Positions 37,361 through 46,124 of a stretch of 64,000 nt of DNA are shown here, one piece after another; within the stretch, counting starts at the first letter, position 1, and each line of letters starts with the position of its first letter. The stretch is from the NCBI GenBank assembly GCA_022394755.1, contig JAGFCA010000024.1:76368-140367 (forward strand), in the 5' to 3' direction. Below the pieces are notes generated by a model, which was not told where the DNA came from, searched no databases, and saw only the letters and a program-made list of their open reading frames with translations. Source of the DNA: Candidatus Poribacteria bacterium (GTDB lineage Bacteria; Poribacteria; WGA-4E; WGA-3G). Position numbers and translations under genes: made by a program.

Positions 37361-38127
37361 TGAATAACTACTGTATTGAAACAGAAAAACTAAGTCTTTG
37401 GTATGGGGATTTTCAAGCACTCATTGATGTTAGTGTTAAAATCCGAGAAGGAGAAATTACATCCCTAATTGGACCATCTGGTTGTGGAAAAACTACACTA
37501 CTAAGATGTTTTAATAGGGTGAATGAACGTTATGGAAACGTAACAACTAAAGGCGAGATTCAGATTTTAGGTAAAAATATCTACGATCCAGATGTCTCTC
37601 TCTTAGAACTAAGAAAGACTGTCGGAATGGTGTTTCAAAGACCGAATCCATTGCCTATTTCTGTTTATGATAACATCCTATTCGGCATTCGTATTCATTC
37701 ACAATTTAGAAGTTTAACTCGATCCCAATCAGATGAAATTGTTGAAGAAGCACTCACCTCCGTCTTTCTCTGGGATGATTTAAAGGATAAACTAAAGACA
37801 AAGGCAACTTCTTTACAATTAGAACAACAGCAGAAACTCTGTATAGCAAGGCTACTCCCCCTTAAACCGAAGGTCATACTCATGGATGAACCATGTTCAG
37901 CACTCGATGCAAAAGGAACACAAGCAGTCGAAGAACTTATGTCTATCCTTGAAGGTTCATATACATTCCTTATCGTTACACATAACATGGCTCAGGCACG
38001 ACGTGTGAGTAAGGAGTGTATTTATATGTTTCTCGGTGAATTAATTGAACACAAAGATACACAGACCTTATTTGAATCACCTGAACATGAGAAAACTGCT
38101 GATTATGTGCAGATGCGGTATGGTTAG
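37360..38127 (+). CDS. pstB: PstB-type ATPase 2: intact catalytic motifs, broken signature
   Basis: This 255-residue ATPase overlaps ATPase 1 by one base (TAATG). Walker A GPSGCGKT (38-45), Q-loop MVFQRPNP (Gln93), Walker B VILMDEPCSALD (172-183) and H-loop VTHNM (His208) are all canonical for PstB. The signature, however, reads LQLEQQQK (152-159) instead of LSGGQQQR. It therefore has its own catalytic half-site but cannot supply a signature to a partner. It complements ATPase 1 exactly, which predicts a B1-B2 heterodimer with one competent site, driving PstC-PstA. Confidence 0.93.
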   Translation: MNNYCIETEKLSLWYGDFQALIDVSVKIREGEITSLIGPSGCGKTTLLRCFNRVNERYGNVTTKGEIQILGKNIYDPDVSLLELRKTVGMVFQRPNPLPISVYDNILFGIRIHSQFRSLTRSQSDEIVEEALTSVFLWDDLKDKLKTKATSLQLEQQQKLCIARLLPLKPKVILMDEPCSALDAKGTQAVEELMSILEGSYTFLIVTHNMAQARRVSKECIYMFLGELIEHKDTQTLFESPEHEKTADYVQMRYG

Positions 38128-38260
38128 ATTATGAAAATAGCATACGATATGTATACAATTAAAACTAAGATAGGTTTGTAAACAGTATTCAACTATCAGG
38201 AGGAATTCCACTCAAGATTTTTTCTTTACGCTCGTATATAGACGGTGAAATCCAAATATT

Positions 38261-38986
38261 ATGGACAAGTCAAAACTGCTATATAATTCAATTGCAGTTC
38301 TAATTCTACTTATAGTCTTATCTATATACTTGATTTTAACATTCAAAACACCTGTAGCAGATAGTTCATTGAGTTTTGGAAGTATGAAAGTTGAACCTAT
38401 CACCCTACTGAAAGTTCGTTTGTTCTGGATGATTCCAATCTTGTTTATAACAGTTATCTTGAGTATTGTGTTTGCATTTATTATTGAGGAATGGTTATCA
38501 CCAACTAATATCATCCGACAGATTATTGAACCTTACATTGTCATATTATCGGGTATACCATCAATGATCTATGGATTATTAGCAGTATACCATGTTGTAT
38601 TCAATCTTATTTCCTCCTCTTATACCAGTCTGACTCTGATTCTGATTCTGTTAGTAATTCCAACAACAACTCTATCCACTCAAACTGCCATAAGAAATGT
38701 TGACACATCTATACGAAATGCTGCGTATGCTGTCGGTGGAACGAAATGGCAGGTAATCTTCGACCATGTATTACCACTTTCAGCTCTTGATATCTTGAGT
38801 GGGGTTTGCTACACAATTTCAAGAGTGTTGACAGTTACTGCAGTCTGTATATTGGTATTAAATTTGCTGACATCCGATTTTAGTACTCTAACAGTTATTA
38901 ACATTGTCAACAATGTTGGAATTATACTCTTACTGGTATTGATATTCAGTATAATAGCAAGCTTAATAAAGAAAAATACAGGATAG
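38261..38986 (+). CDS. Degenerate PstC/PstA-like permease
   Basis: This 241-residue protein has about six membrane helices and aligns with Pst permeases at IEPYIVILSGIPSMIYGLLA and the EAA loop. The loop reads RNAAYAVGGTKWQVIFDHVLP, so the conserved Glu of REAA is Asn. The phosphate-permease motif R(S/A)xGETxxV is replaced by SRVLTVTAVC, losing Gly-Glu. The N-terminal part is shorter than in PstC and PstA. It lies 133 bp after ATPase 2 and 135 bp before ATPase 3, so it may pair with one of these. It is likely not a phosphate channel in its own right. Confidence 0.8.
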   Translation: MDKSKLLYNSIAVLILLIVLSIYLILTFKTPVADSSLSFGSMKVEPITLLKVRLFWMIPILFITVILSIVFAFIIEEWLSPTNIIRQIIEPYIVILSGIPSMIYGLLAVYHVVFNLISSSYTSLTLILILLVIPTTTLSTQTAIRNVDTSIRNAAYAVGGTKWQVIFDHVLPLSALDILSGVCYTISRVLTVTAVCILVLNLLTSDFSTLTVINIVNNVGIILLLVLIFSIIASLIKKNTG

Positions 38987-39121
38987 GTTAAGTCCGGTTA
39001 GTGCAAATTGATTTTCTATAGTTATGTATACATAAAAATATTATAGAAGACGAATTACTATATATAAGAAATCAGTAATTGAAGTGTTAATCTATAAACA
39101 ATATACACATTGGAATACGTT

Positions 39122-39877
39122 ATGGCTCCTATTATAGAAGTACAAAATCTGAATGTTTGGTTTGGAAAAAGCCGTATTCTGAAAAATCTTTCATTTGATA
39201 TTGAACCTAAACAGGTTACAGCATTTATCGGTCCTTCAAACTGTGGCAAAACTACAGTAATCCGTAGCCTAAATAGGTTAAATGACTTACAAGCAGATTA
39301 TAGACATACTGGAGAAATATTATTTAACGGTAAGGAGTTATATAGTAATAAAAACAGAGCTTCAGAAATTGCACGTAAGATTAGTATGGTGTTTGAAAAA
39401 CCAATACTTTTCAAGAAGTCGATCTATGAAAATGTGGCATATAGTGTTAGGATTCGCGGAAGGAGACAAATGAGTCTAATCAATAACATTGTTGATGAAT
39501 GTTTGATGAAGGTACAATTATGGAATGATGTGAAGGATAAACTTCACACAGATCCAAATTTTCTATCTATTGGTCAACAGCAACAACTCTGTATTGCACG
39601 AGCTTTAGCTGCAGATCCAGAAATACTTATATTTGATGAACCATGTGCACAATTAGATGCAACAGAAACACCTAAATTCGAGAGTATATTACAATCACTT
39701 AAACAGCAGGTTACAATCATCTTTGTTACAAATAAAAGAAGACAAGCAGCACGGGTATCAGATGTGGCAGGATTTCTTTACAATGGTGAATTGGTAGAAA
39801 TTGGGAAGACTGAACAGATTTTTACTACTCCAACAGATACACGTACAGAAAACTATGTTACTGGAAGATTAGGGTAA
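39122..39877 (+). CDS. PstB-type ATPase 3, degenerate
   Basis: The ATG at 39122 gives 251 residues and aligns with ATPase 1; a TTG four codons upstream is a less likely start. Walker A is GPSNCGKT (37-44). The Q-loop reads MVFEKP (Gln to Glu92). The signature is LSIGQQQQ (148-155), keeping Ser and the second Gly. Walker B is ILIFDEPCAQLD. The H-loop reads VTNKRR (His to Asn204). It therefore resembles ATPase 1 in losing Q and H while keeping most of a signature, and could be an alternative partner for ATPase 2. It is followed by phoU after 22 bp. Confidence 0.88.
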   Translation: MAPIIEVQNLNVWFGKSRILKNLSFDIEPKQVTAFIGPSNCGKTTVIRSLNRLNDLQADYRHTGEILFNGKELYSNKNRASEIARKISMVFEKPILFKKSIYENVAYSVRIRGRRQMSLINNIVDECLMKVQLWNDVKDKLHTDPNFLSIGQQQQLCIARALAADPEILIFDEPCAQLDATETPKFESILQSLKQQVTIIFVTNKRRQAARVSDVAGFLYNGELVEIGKTEQIFTTPTDTRTENYVTGRLG

Positions 39878-39899
39878 TAGTTATTCTTTTGAGGTATTT

Positions 39900-40559
39900 A
39901 TGCAGAACCACCTTGATACTGAATTAAAATCTCTTCAATATCAACTACTCAATATGGGTGGTATTGCCGAAAACATGCTGCAGGACGCTATACAATCTAT
40001 ATTAGATAGAGATGAAAGTTTAGCACACCGTGTTATCGCTTTAGATGATTCAGTTGATAAACTCGAGAATGAAATCGAAGCAAAATGTATTAATATTATT
40101 GCTCGATACCAACCTGTAGCATTTGAATTGCGATTTCTTACGATGTCTCTTAGAGTGAACCAGAATTTAGAAAGATTGGCAGACAAGTGTGTTTCAATAG
40201 CAAGAAGATCCGTTGAACTCTTAGAATACCCTCCTATAGAACCCTTCGTTGACTTGCCCTCAGTATGTTTATTAATTCAAGAAATGGTTAAAGACTCTCT
40301 TGATTCACTTGTACATAGAGATGCAGGTCTGGCTGAACAACTTCGTCAAAGGGATAATAAAGTAGATGAAATCTACGAGAAGACTGTCAGTGAATTGTGT
40401 GTCATACTAAGCCGACATCCAGAAAATATACAGGCAGGTATAAGCATCTTGTTATTGTTTAGACATTTGGAGAGGGTGGGGGATATTGCTGTAAATATAG
40501 GCGAGGAAGTGTATTATCTGGTTAAAGGTGAAGTTATTCGTCACTCTAATACTGATTAG
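39900..40559 (+). CDS. phoU: Phosphate transport regulator PhoU
   Basis: PhoU (219 residues) is an all-helical protein that links Pst transporter state to the PhoR/PhoB signalling system and restrains uptake. Two repeats of the three-helix PhoU domain are visible, each with the metal-binding motif: RVNQNLERLADKCVSIARR (about residues 85-103) and FRHLERVGDIAVNIGEE (about 187-203), plus VIALDDSVDKLENEIE and RDNKVDEIYEKTV. GAGG lies five bases ahead of the ATG. It closes the pst operon, as in many bacteria. No phoR or phoB is in the window. Confidence 0.93.
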   Translation: MQNHLDTELKSLQYQLLNMGGIAENMLQDAIQSILDRDESLAHRVIALDDSVDKLENEIEAKCINIIARYQPVAFELRFLTMSLRVNQNLERLADKCVSIARRSVELLEYPPIEPFVDLPSVCLLIQEMVKDSLDSLVHRDAGLAEQLRQRDNKVDEIYEKTVSELCVILSRHPENIQAGISILLLFRHLERVGDIAVNIGEEVYYLVKGEVIRHSNTD

Positions 40560-40590
40560 TTGATTAACAATAATATACTATTCTAATCAG
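40552..40590. terminator. Candidate bidirectional terminator hairpin
   Basis: CTGATTAG (40552-40559, the phoU end) pairs with CTAATCAG (40583-40590, the mscS-like gene end) across a 23-nt loop. A CTTTTTC run follows on the plus strand five bases later. The long loop makes it weak. Confidence 0.3.
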
Positions 40591-41803
40591 ATGTCTTTTT
40601 CTCCTCTTGGTATATATGAACATCTCTTTGTGGAAATGGAATTTTAATCCCATATTTTTCAAGCTTTTCCCAAACCATAAAATGTAGATCACTGGCAACA
40701 TCAAACCGCATGAATGAATCTGGAATCCAAGCCAGTAATTCAAAGTCCAACGAAGAATCCCCAAAACTTGTGAATCTGACAAATGGGGGAGTAACATTTT
40801 CCATTTGAGGAGTAGGATCTTTTATCACCATTTCATGTTCAGAAGCAGCCTCTAAGAGTGCAGTCTTTACAAGATTTACATCCGAACTATATGACACGCC
40901 TACCTGAATTCGAATACGAAAACGATTATTATAGTGAGTGAGATTGTGTACTGGTTCAGTAATTAACTTTGAATTAGGTACAATGATTTCTTTTTCATCA
41001 AGTGACATAATCACTGTTGATCTTAGGTTAATACTTGTCACTCTACCAAAGATATTCACATCTATAATTTCTACCAAATCCCCAATTTTTATTGGTCGCT
41101 CAAAGATTAAAATAAAACCCGATATTAGATTAGCAACTGTATTTTGTAAACCGAACCCTATACCAATACTCAATCCTCCGAATATAATTGCTAAGTTTGT
41201 GAAATTCATACCGATGGTTCTAAGACTTATTAGAACACCGATTGTAATCATTATAAAATGAATGATTCGCAGGATTATAAACTGTGTATGCCGTTCAATT
41301 TGAAACGCTTGTAAAACCTGGTTTTGAAGTAACCATTGTGTATACTTTGAGAGTACAAAAATGCCGAATATGATTGCAAATCCGTAGAATATATTGGCTA
41401 ATGTTAATGTGGGTTGTTCTAAGCCTGATTTGACAGTATCTGTACTATCTTCTGATGAGATTGTATCTGTACTATCTTCAGATGATTTGAAGAGATTAAC
41501 AAGGTCATATCGAAAAACCTTATCAAATATATTTATGTTTATTTCTGAAAATCTAAAAGCAAATCCAATTCCAAGAATTAATGTGATGAGGAACAGAATA
41601 GCAATTATCCTATTCTGTAAATTATCAGTTAATTTCAGTTTTGAAATAACACGTCTAAGCCATCTACGAAATATTGTTGTTCCAAGTAACCAAACAGCTA
41701 CAAATCCAATTAATCTTACAATTTGCTCAACCTTTACCTCCTCATCTAAGGTTAGCACAGTCCTATTCAAAATTTCGTGTATTTGGCTAAGGAGAATTTC
41801 CAT
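40583..41803 (-). CDS. MscS family mechanosensitive channel
   Basis: This 406-residue protein is a small-conductance mechanosensitive channel, releasing solutes on osmotic downshock. The MscS pore helix and beta domain are clear: GLSIGIGFGLQNTVANLISG and FERPIKIGDLVEIIDVNIFGRV (about residues 210-255), followed by RSTVIMSLDEKEIIVPNSKL. The N-terminal half has extra membrane helices compared with E. coli MscS (286 residues). A linker between helices carries a tandem repeat of nine residues, SSEDSTDT(I/V). It converges with phoU and neighbours K+ and chloride transport genes. Confidence 0.92.
   Translation of the reverse strand: MEILLSQIHEILNRTVLTLDEEVKVEQIVRLIGFVAVWLLGTTIFRRWLRRVISKLKLTDNLQNRIIAILFLITLILGIGFAFRFSEININIFDKVFRYDLVNLFKSSEDSTDTISSEDSTDTVKSGLEQPTLTLANIFYGFAIIFGIFVLSKYTQWLLQNQVLQAFQIERHTQFIILRIIHFIMITIGVLISLRTIGMNFTNLAIIFGGLSIGIGFGLQNTVANLISGFILIFERPIKIGDLVEIIDVNIFGRVTSINLRSTVIMSLDEKEIIVPNSKLITEPVHNLTHYNNRFRIRIQVGVSYSSDVNLVKTALLEAASEHEMVIKDPTPQMENVTPPFVRFTSFGDSSLDFELLAWIPDSFMRFDVASDLHFMVWEKLEKYGIKIPFPQRDVHIYQEEKKTSD
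41436..41489 (-). repeat. Two tandem 27-bp units inside the mscS-like gene
   Basis: A 27-bp unit is repeated in frame with two or three differences and encodes SSEDSTDTI and SSEDSTDTV in a hydrophilic linker. It is a recent in-frame duplication that lengthens the loop. Confidence 0.75.
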
Positions 41804-42105
41804 AATTCACTTGGATGGATTGCTGAATCGGATGATATTTTCTAATTGAAAATGTTGCTATATTGTAGCACATTCTTCCAGATTGTGCCTTTCCCCGCTT
41901 CATTTCTAAACAGGCGGTAATGAGAGACTAATTAATAGAAATGGTATTAGATTTACATTTCACAAAACTGGAAATGTTTGGCGTTTTTTAGAATTGGTAT
42001 AAAAAAATCAACATTGTGTAGATTCTCATTATAGATATAGTGGGATCTACATAGATAAGATAACAATGAAAGGTGAAATTTCAGAGAACTTGATGCGACT
42101 CAATT
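41804..42105. other. Intergenic spacer, 302 bp, with candidate leftward terminator
   Basis: The spacer lies between two leftward genes. A hairpin with arms TGTAGAT (42017-42023) and ATCTACA (42045-42051) is followed on the minus strand by a run of seven T (42001-42007) after nine bases. This would end the SLC12-type gene transcript about 55 bp after its stop. Nothing else is recognised. Confidence 0.4.
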
Positions 42106-44379
42106 CTAATCTATTGCAATATGTTCATTTGAATGGACAAATAATATATCATTTACACCAGTATATCTCTGAAGGATTAGATCGAAATCTTCAGAATTGA
42201 GTTCTTCTGTAGTTAACCCTACGATAACCAAATCTGCTTGTGCGGATCTACGGGTTACCTCATTCTCCATAGTTTCTTCATCCTCATAAGAAACTGAGGT
42301 TACATTTTGCTCAGAAATGGGTAATCTACCTTCCTTAATTACGGTGGAAAGATGGTCAGCATCAAGTTCAGTATCCCAGGAGTCTGCACAGGCGAAGAGG
42401 CGTATTTTCGCTTTCTTCCATTCAGGATGACCAACGAGTATATATGCAAGCAAAAGCATCATCGGTACATTCGAGATGTTATCATTTGTTACCCACACAT
42501 GAATTGAGGATCTATATCCAAACCGGTACTTTGTTGATCTTAGAATCAGTACATTAAAAAGGGAATCAACCGCCATAAGAGCCCCTTGTTGAACTTCTGC
42601 AATTTCATCTGGTTGCTCATTATCAAATTCAAGCAGAATAGAATTATTTGGTAGGCCGGAGATACCTGGCATTTGCATGACATGTGCTAATGCAAGATGG
42701 AAGTTTGGACAAATGAGTGAATCTACAAAAACACCAGCACCACTTGCCTCTGATTGTTGAATTAGTGCCTCAACATGCATTCGTGCAGAGATTTCATCAG
42801 TGAAAGAGTAATCACCTTGGAAATATTGTATAAATTGTCCAAATCCTTGTCTATGACATATCCATCTTAATAGGTCAAAGTGTCCGAGACGTCTTTCTCT
42901 AAATTGGGTGATAGCAACTATTGAGGGACGCCATCCACTTTCTGAGATATTTGCACGTTTCTTTTGTAATGTTGTCTGTAACCATCGGGTCAATTGAAAC
43001 ATAGCACCTTGGAAGATACCCGATAATCCCCTTTGTTCATCACGTCCTCTCCGCAATCCAATATAAATTGTCAACATGATAGTTATAGAAATGATTGCAG
43101 TGAGAAAACTGATTTGGAACATCATGATCCCACACATGACTGTTCCTAATAAAGATACATACCATCGAGAATGGAATGTTGGTCGATAGGATGGATTTCC
43201 TGCAAAATGTTCAAGGAAAGAGACAATACACAATGCACCATAAGTAACAAGGAAGAACATTGTTAGAATCTTTGCAATGAAGTTGATGCCCCCTATAGTA
43301 ACAAAGACTAATGCAATAATTCCTGAGACAAAGGTTGCCGGTACAGGATCTTGTTCTTTGCCAACACCAAAACGCAATAATCTATTTAGGCTTGGAATTG
43401 GCATGACATTGTCTTTAGCAAGTGCTTGAAGTGTTCTTGGGGCTACCATAATTGACCCAAGAGCAGATGATAGTGATGCAGCTGCTAAACCAATATAAAT
43501 TGCTGGTCCCCAGAGAGAAATCTTCTCCATGATAAACTGATCGTTTGCAAGGTGTTCTGGAGTTGCATTCCAGCTTAACTTAACTGCTACAATAATGTAT
43601 ACAACCATTCCAGCTAATGTTGCACTAATTGTACCAAGTGGAATACTCCGCTGTGGATTATTCAGGTCACCAGATAGCCCCAACCCAGCAATCATACCTG
43701 TGAAAGCGGGAAAACAAGTTGCGAAAACTAAACCGAATTTCTCTGGTTCAGCAATTGTCCCAATAATATTCAAACTCATTGGAGTAATGTCCTTTGGAGG
43801 ACTACCGAATAAGAATGAAAGTAGTGCCGCACCGAGAATTATACAAATTGCCCACAGCAATGACACACCTATATTTGCCCCTTTAGTCAGCATGATTATA
43901 ATTAATACTACTGTTCCAGGAATACTCAACCAGCGCAGATTTATTTCACTCTCAATTTCATAGCGTACTTGTAAATATTCTAAAAGAGGACCAAAGGCTT
44001 CTGCAAATGCCACCATATAGAAGGCAATTGAAATTGCTTGTGATAGGAATAGTGCTAAACCGATTGCACCCCCAATACTTGTACCGAAGGATCGACTTAC
44101 AATATAGTAGGCACCACCACCAGCAACTCTTCGGTTAGTTGCTACTTCAGATACCGCAAGAACCGTTGGGATTGTAACAAGATGTCCAAGGGCAATGATA
44201 GCAAGCGTTTTTAATAAACCAACATTTCCTACTACATAGCCAAATCGTAAGAAAAGAATAGCACCGAGTATTGTACTAATTGATGCTAAGAAAACTGGGG
44301 CAGTTCCGAATCCATGACCGAATTGAGGTGTGTTTCCGTTACTTGCTGTATTGGTTTGTTGACCTAACTTAGAAATCAT
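42106..44379 (-). CDS. SLC12-like cation-chloride cotransporter family protein
   Basis: This 757-residue transporter fits the cation-chloride cotransporter (SLC12) branch of the APC superfamily, which couples Na+ and/or K+ to Cl- movement. The first helix has FLASISTILGAILFLRFGYV (about residues 31-50), and the next helices contain GGGAYYIVSRSFG (about 87-99). Twelve membrane segments end near residue 450. A soluble domain of about 300 residues follows, as in SLC12 proteins, with DLLRWICHRQGFGQFIQYFQ and a last region LVIVGLTTEE. The ion preference is not predictable. The neighbouring MscS channel and K+ channel suggest a role in osmotic or ionic balance. Confidence 0.85.
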   Translation of the reverse strand: MISKLGQQTNTASNGNTPQFGHGFGTAPVFLASISTILGAILFLRFGYVVGNVGLLKTLAIIALGHLVTIPTVLAVSEVATNRRVAGGGAYYIVSRSFGTSIGGAIGLALFLSQAISIAFYMVAFAEAFGPLLEYLQVRYEIESEINLRWLSIPGTVVLIIIMLTKGANIGVSLLWAICIILGAALLSFLFGSPPKDITPMSLNIIGTIAEPEKFGLVFATCFPAFTGMIAGLGLSGDLNNPQRSIPLGTISATLAGMVVYIIVAVKLSWNATPEHLANDQFIMEKISLWGPAIYIGLAAASLSSALGSIMVAPRTLQALAKDNVMPIPSLNRLLRFGVGKEQDPVPATFVSGIIALVFVTIGGINFIAKILTMFFLVTYGALCIVSFLEHFAGNPSYRPTFHSRWYVSLLGTVMCGIMMFQISFLTAIISITIMLTIYIGLRRGRDEQRGLSGIFQGAMFQLTRWLQTTLQKKRANISESGWRPSIVAITQFRERRLGHFDLLRWICHRQGFGQFIQYFQGDYSFTDEISARMHVEALIQQSEASGAGVFVDSLICPNFHLALAHVMQMPGISGLPNNSILLEFDNEQPDEIAEVQQGALMAVDSLFNVLILRSTKYRFGYRSSIHVWVTNDNISNVPMMLLLAYILVGHPEWKKAKIRLFACADSWDTELDADHLSTVIKEGRLPISEQNVTSVSYEDEETMENEVTRRSAQADLVIVGLTTEELNSEDFDLILQRYTGVNDILFVHSNEHIAID

Positions 44380-44484
44380 GGATGATATCCTTCATCAATT
44401 GGAACTTCTGGTTTAACTCTTAAATAAATTCTATACTCTTCCACGCTTCACCAAAATAAAAAGTTTAAAGTACAATGAATACTA

Positions 44485-45192
44485 CTAAAGTTTAAATCTA
44501 AAGATAGTCAGATACTTATGATGTAAATTCTCAGTTAATGGTTCGCTATTATAACTAAGCGAACCACTCAAACGCAACCCTAAACGGGATGTTAAGTTGA
44601 AAGTGAGTGCTGGTTCTACCAAATATTGGAAGTTTTGGAAGCCAACTTGTGGTGTAAATTTCATCGATATATTCAATTTTCGCCATCCGATAGATGAAAA
44701 TGCTAACCATCTGAAGGATGTAGGATCAAACCTTCTAACTGTAAGGTCTTTATATGGTTGTATATTCTCCAGAAAATATCCTAAGCCACCAGATATCCGT
44801 AAATTTCCTTTTTCATAAATACCCGGTCTGATATAACCACCGATTTGGACAGTCAGGGCTGTCCCTTGGGATATGTTCCGTTCTAAATCAGTGAACACTT
44901 CAATCCCATAACTTCGGATACGCATGCCACCTTGGATACGTCCTTTTGCAATCTCTGTAATTACACCTTCTTTGCCTGATCCGCGTGATCCATATACACC
45001 TGCCCACCCATTAATATTCTTAAACGGTACTACTGCAGTAAGTGTGATTGTTTGTAAAGCATCATCACCTGCTATACCTAAATCTAAAGTTTTAGAATCT
45101 TGAGGAAGATCTGCAAACTGACTATATACAGGCAATACACTGACGATTGATAATAATACTATTACTATGATTCTAATTATAATCTGATTCAT
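44485..45192 (-). CDS. Outer-membrane beta-barrel-like protein, paralog A
   Basis: This 235-residue protein has a signal peptide (about residues 1-24, SVLPVYSQ) and a mature part of alternating strands with many aromatic residues (WAGVYGSRGSGKEGVITEIA, RISGGLGYFLEN, RRFDPTSFRWLAFSSIGWRK). It ends in FRFKL. It resembles DUF481/YdiY-like outer-membrane proteins that measure cellular stress, though the match is only by pattern. A paralog with the same layout lies at 46125-46877. Function is not known. Confidence 0.65.
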   Translation of the reverse strand: MNQIIIRIIVIVLLSIVSVLPVYSQFADLPQDSKTLDLGIAGDDALQTITLTAVVPFKNINGWAGVYGSRGSGKEGVITEIAKGRIQGGMRIRSYGIEVFTDLERNISQGTALTVQIGGYIRPGIYEKGNLRISGGLGYFLENIQPYKDLTVRRFDPTSFRWLAFSSIGWRKLNISMKFTPQVGFQNFQYLVEPALTFNLTSRLGLRLSGSLSYNSEPLTENLHHKYLTIFRFKL

Positions 45193-45459
45193 ATCTTACA
45201 TGTTAATCCCAATTATCATTTTAATCCTTGTAGAGCATTAACATAAACAAAAGATAGAAAAATGCTAAGTTTAATCTTCAGCTATTCTTTCTCGTATCCA
45301 TAATAAATTAAGATAAAGTCTTGAATAAATAAAAAGAATCATTAATTAAACGGACATATATTACCCAGAAAAATAGTTAATGTCAAGTAAATACAATATA
45401 TTGGGTGTGTAAAGTATTTGTTACTATAAGTGTTTCTTGTATCAGAATCGCGGATTGGA

Positions 45460-45487
45460 TTAGTTTTCAGTTTATAGTTTTCAGTTT
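45460..45487. repeat. Heptamer tandem repeat (4 units)
   Basis: TTAGTTT, TCAGTTT, ATAGTTT and TCAGTTT follow one another without a gap. The unit is the same type as the array at 23345-23379. Confidence 0.7.
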
Positions 45488-45992
45488 GAATTTTCGTGAA
45501 TGAGTGTTCTTTCTGAACCGTAGCTTAGTGTTTGTGTCAACATATTTTCTACACACCTTTCGCTCCTGTGGAGCTTGCGGTAATACAAAAAGACAGGATA
45601 GGGAGATCCCTCCTACAAAGAGCAAAATTCATAAATTGAAGCCTATGAATTAAGTCCGTGTTGTAGATAATTTCTGATGCACTGTTGTAAGATAACAGAA
45701 AGTTTACACACCCTACACACCCCATATATATGGGTGTAATCTCCTACCATTTTAAGGCAGTAAATATAAACTTCCATATCACGATAGGGACGAAATGTTT
45801 ATAGTTGTCAATATCAGGAAAATACTAAGTCACAGCATATAGTCAGTGAATGACAACAGCATTCATACCGTTGATTCTGATTCAAGTTATTCCCAGTGTT
45901 TAGGAAACCGCACCTCCTGTTTGGATTACGCCCTTTTCTCCTAAATTGAGGTTAATTGTGTGGGAACAGAATCTTATCACATTAAAATAAAA

Positions 45993-46025
45993 AGTTTGGT
46001 AATTCATTAAATGAAATACCAAACT
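45993..46025 (-). terminator. Rho-independent terminator of outer-membrane paralog B
   Basis: The arms AGTTTGGTA and TACCAAACT (9 bp) plus inner arms TTCATT and AATGAA form an almost perfect 33-base hairpin. On the minus strand it runs straight into TTTTTATTTT. It lies about 100 bp after the stop of the gene at 46125. Confidence 0.72.
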
Positions 46026-46124
46026 CTTTATAGCTATAGTCAATCTAACTATGAATCATTCAATAACCGATGAATACAATAAATATTGTAGAACAAATTT
46101 ATTACTTCATTTTTCTTGAATTCA

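Larger units (their letters stand above)
45193..46124. other. Intergenic region, 932 bp, with several short repeats
   Basis: It lies between the two paralogous outer-membrane-type genes, both leftward. No gene is seen. It contains a heptamer array, a GGGACGAAATGT element at 45782-45804, a GCTCC-TGT-GGAGC hairpin near 45565, a palindrome ACACCC-CATATATAT-GGGTGT (45717-45737), and the motif CATTCATACCGTTGATT near 45861, shared with spacers at 50.8, 51.0 and 52.6 kb. Its right end is the terminator of the upstream gene. Confidence 0.6.
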
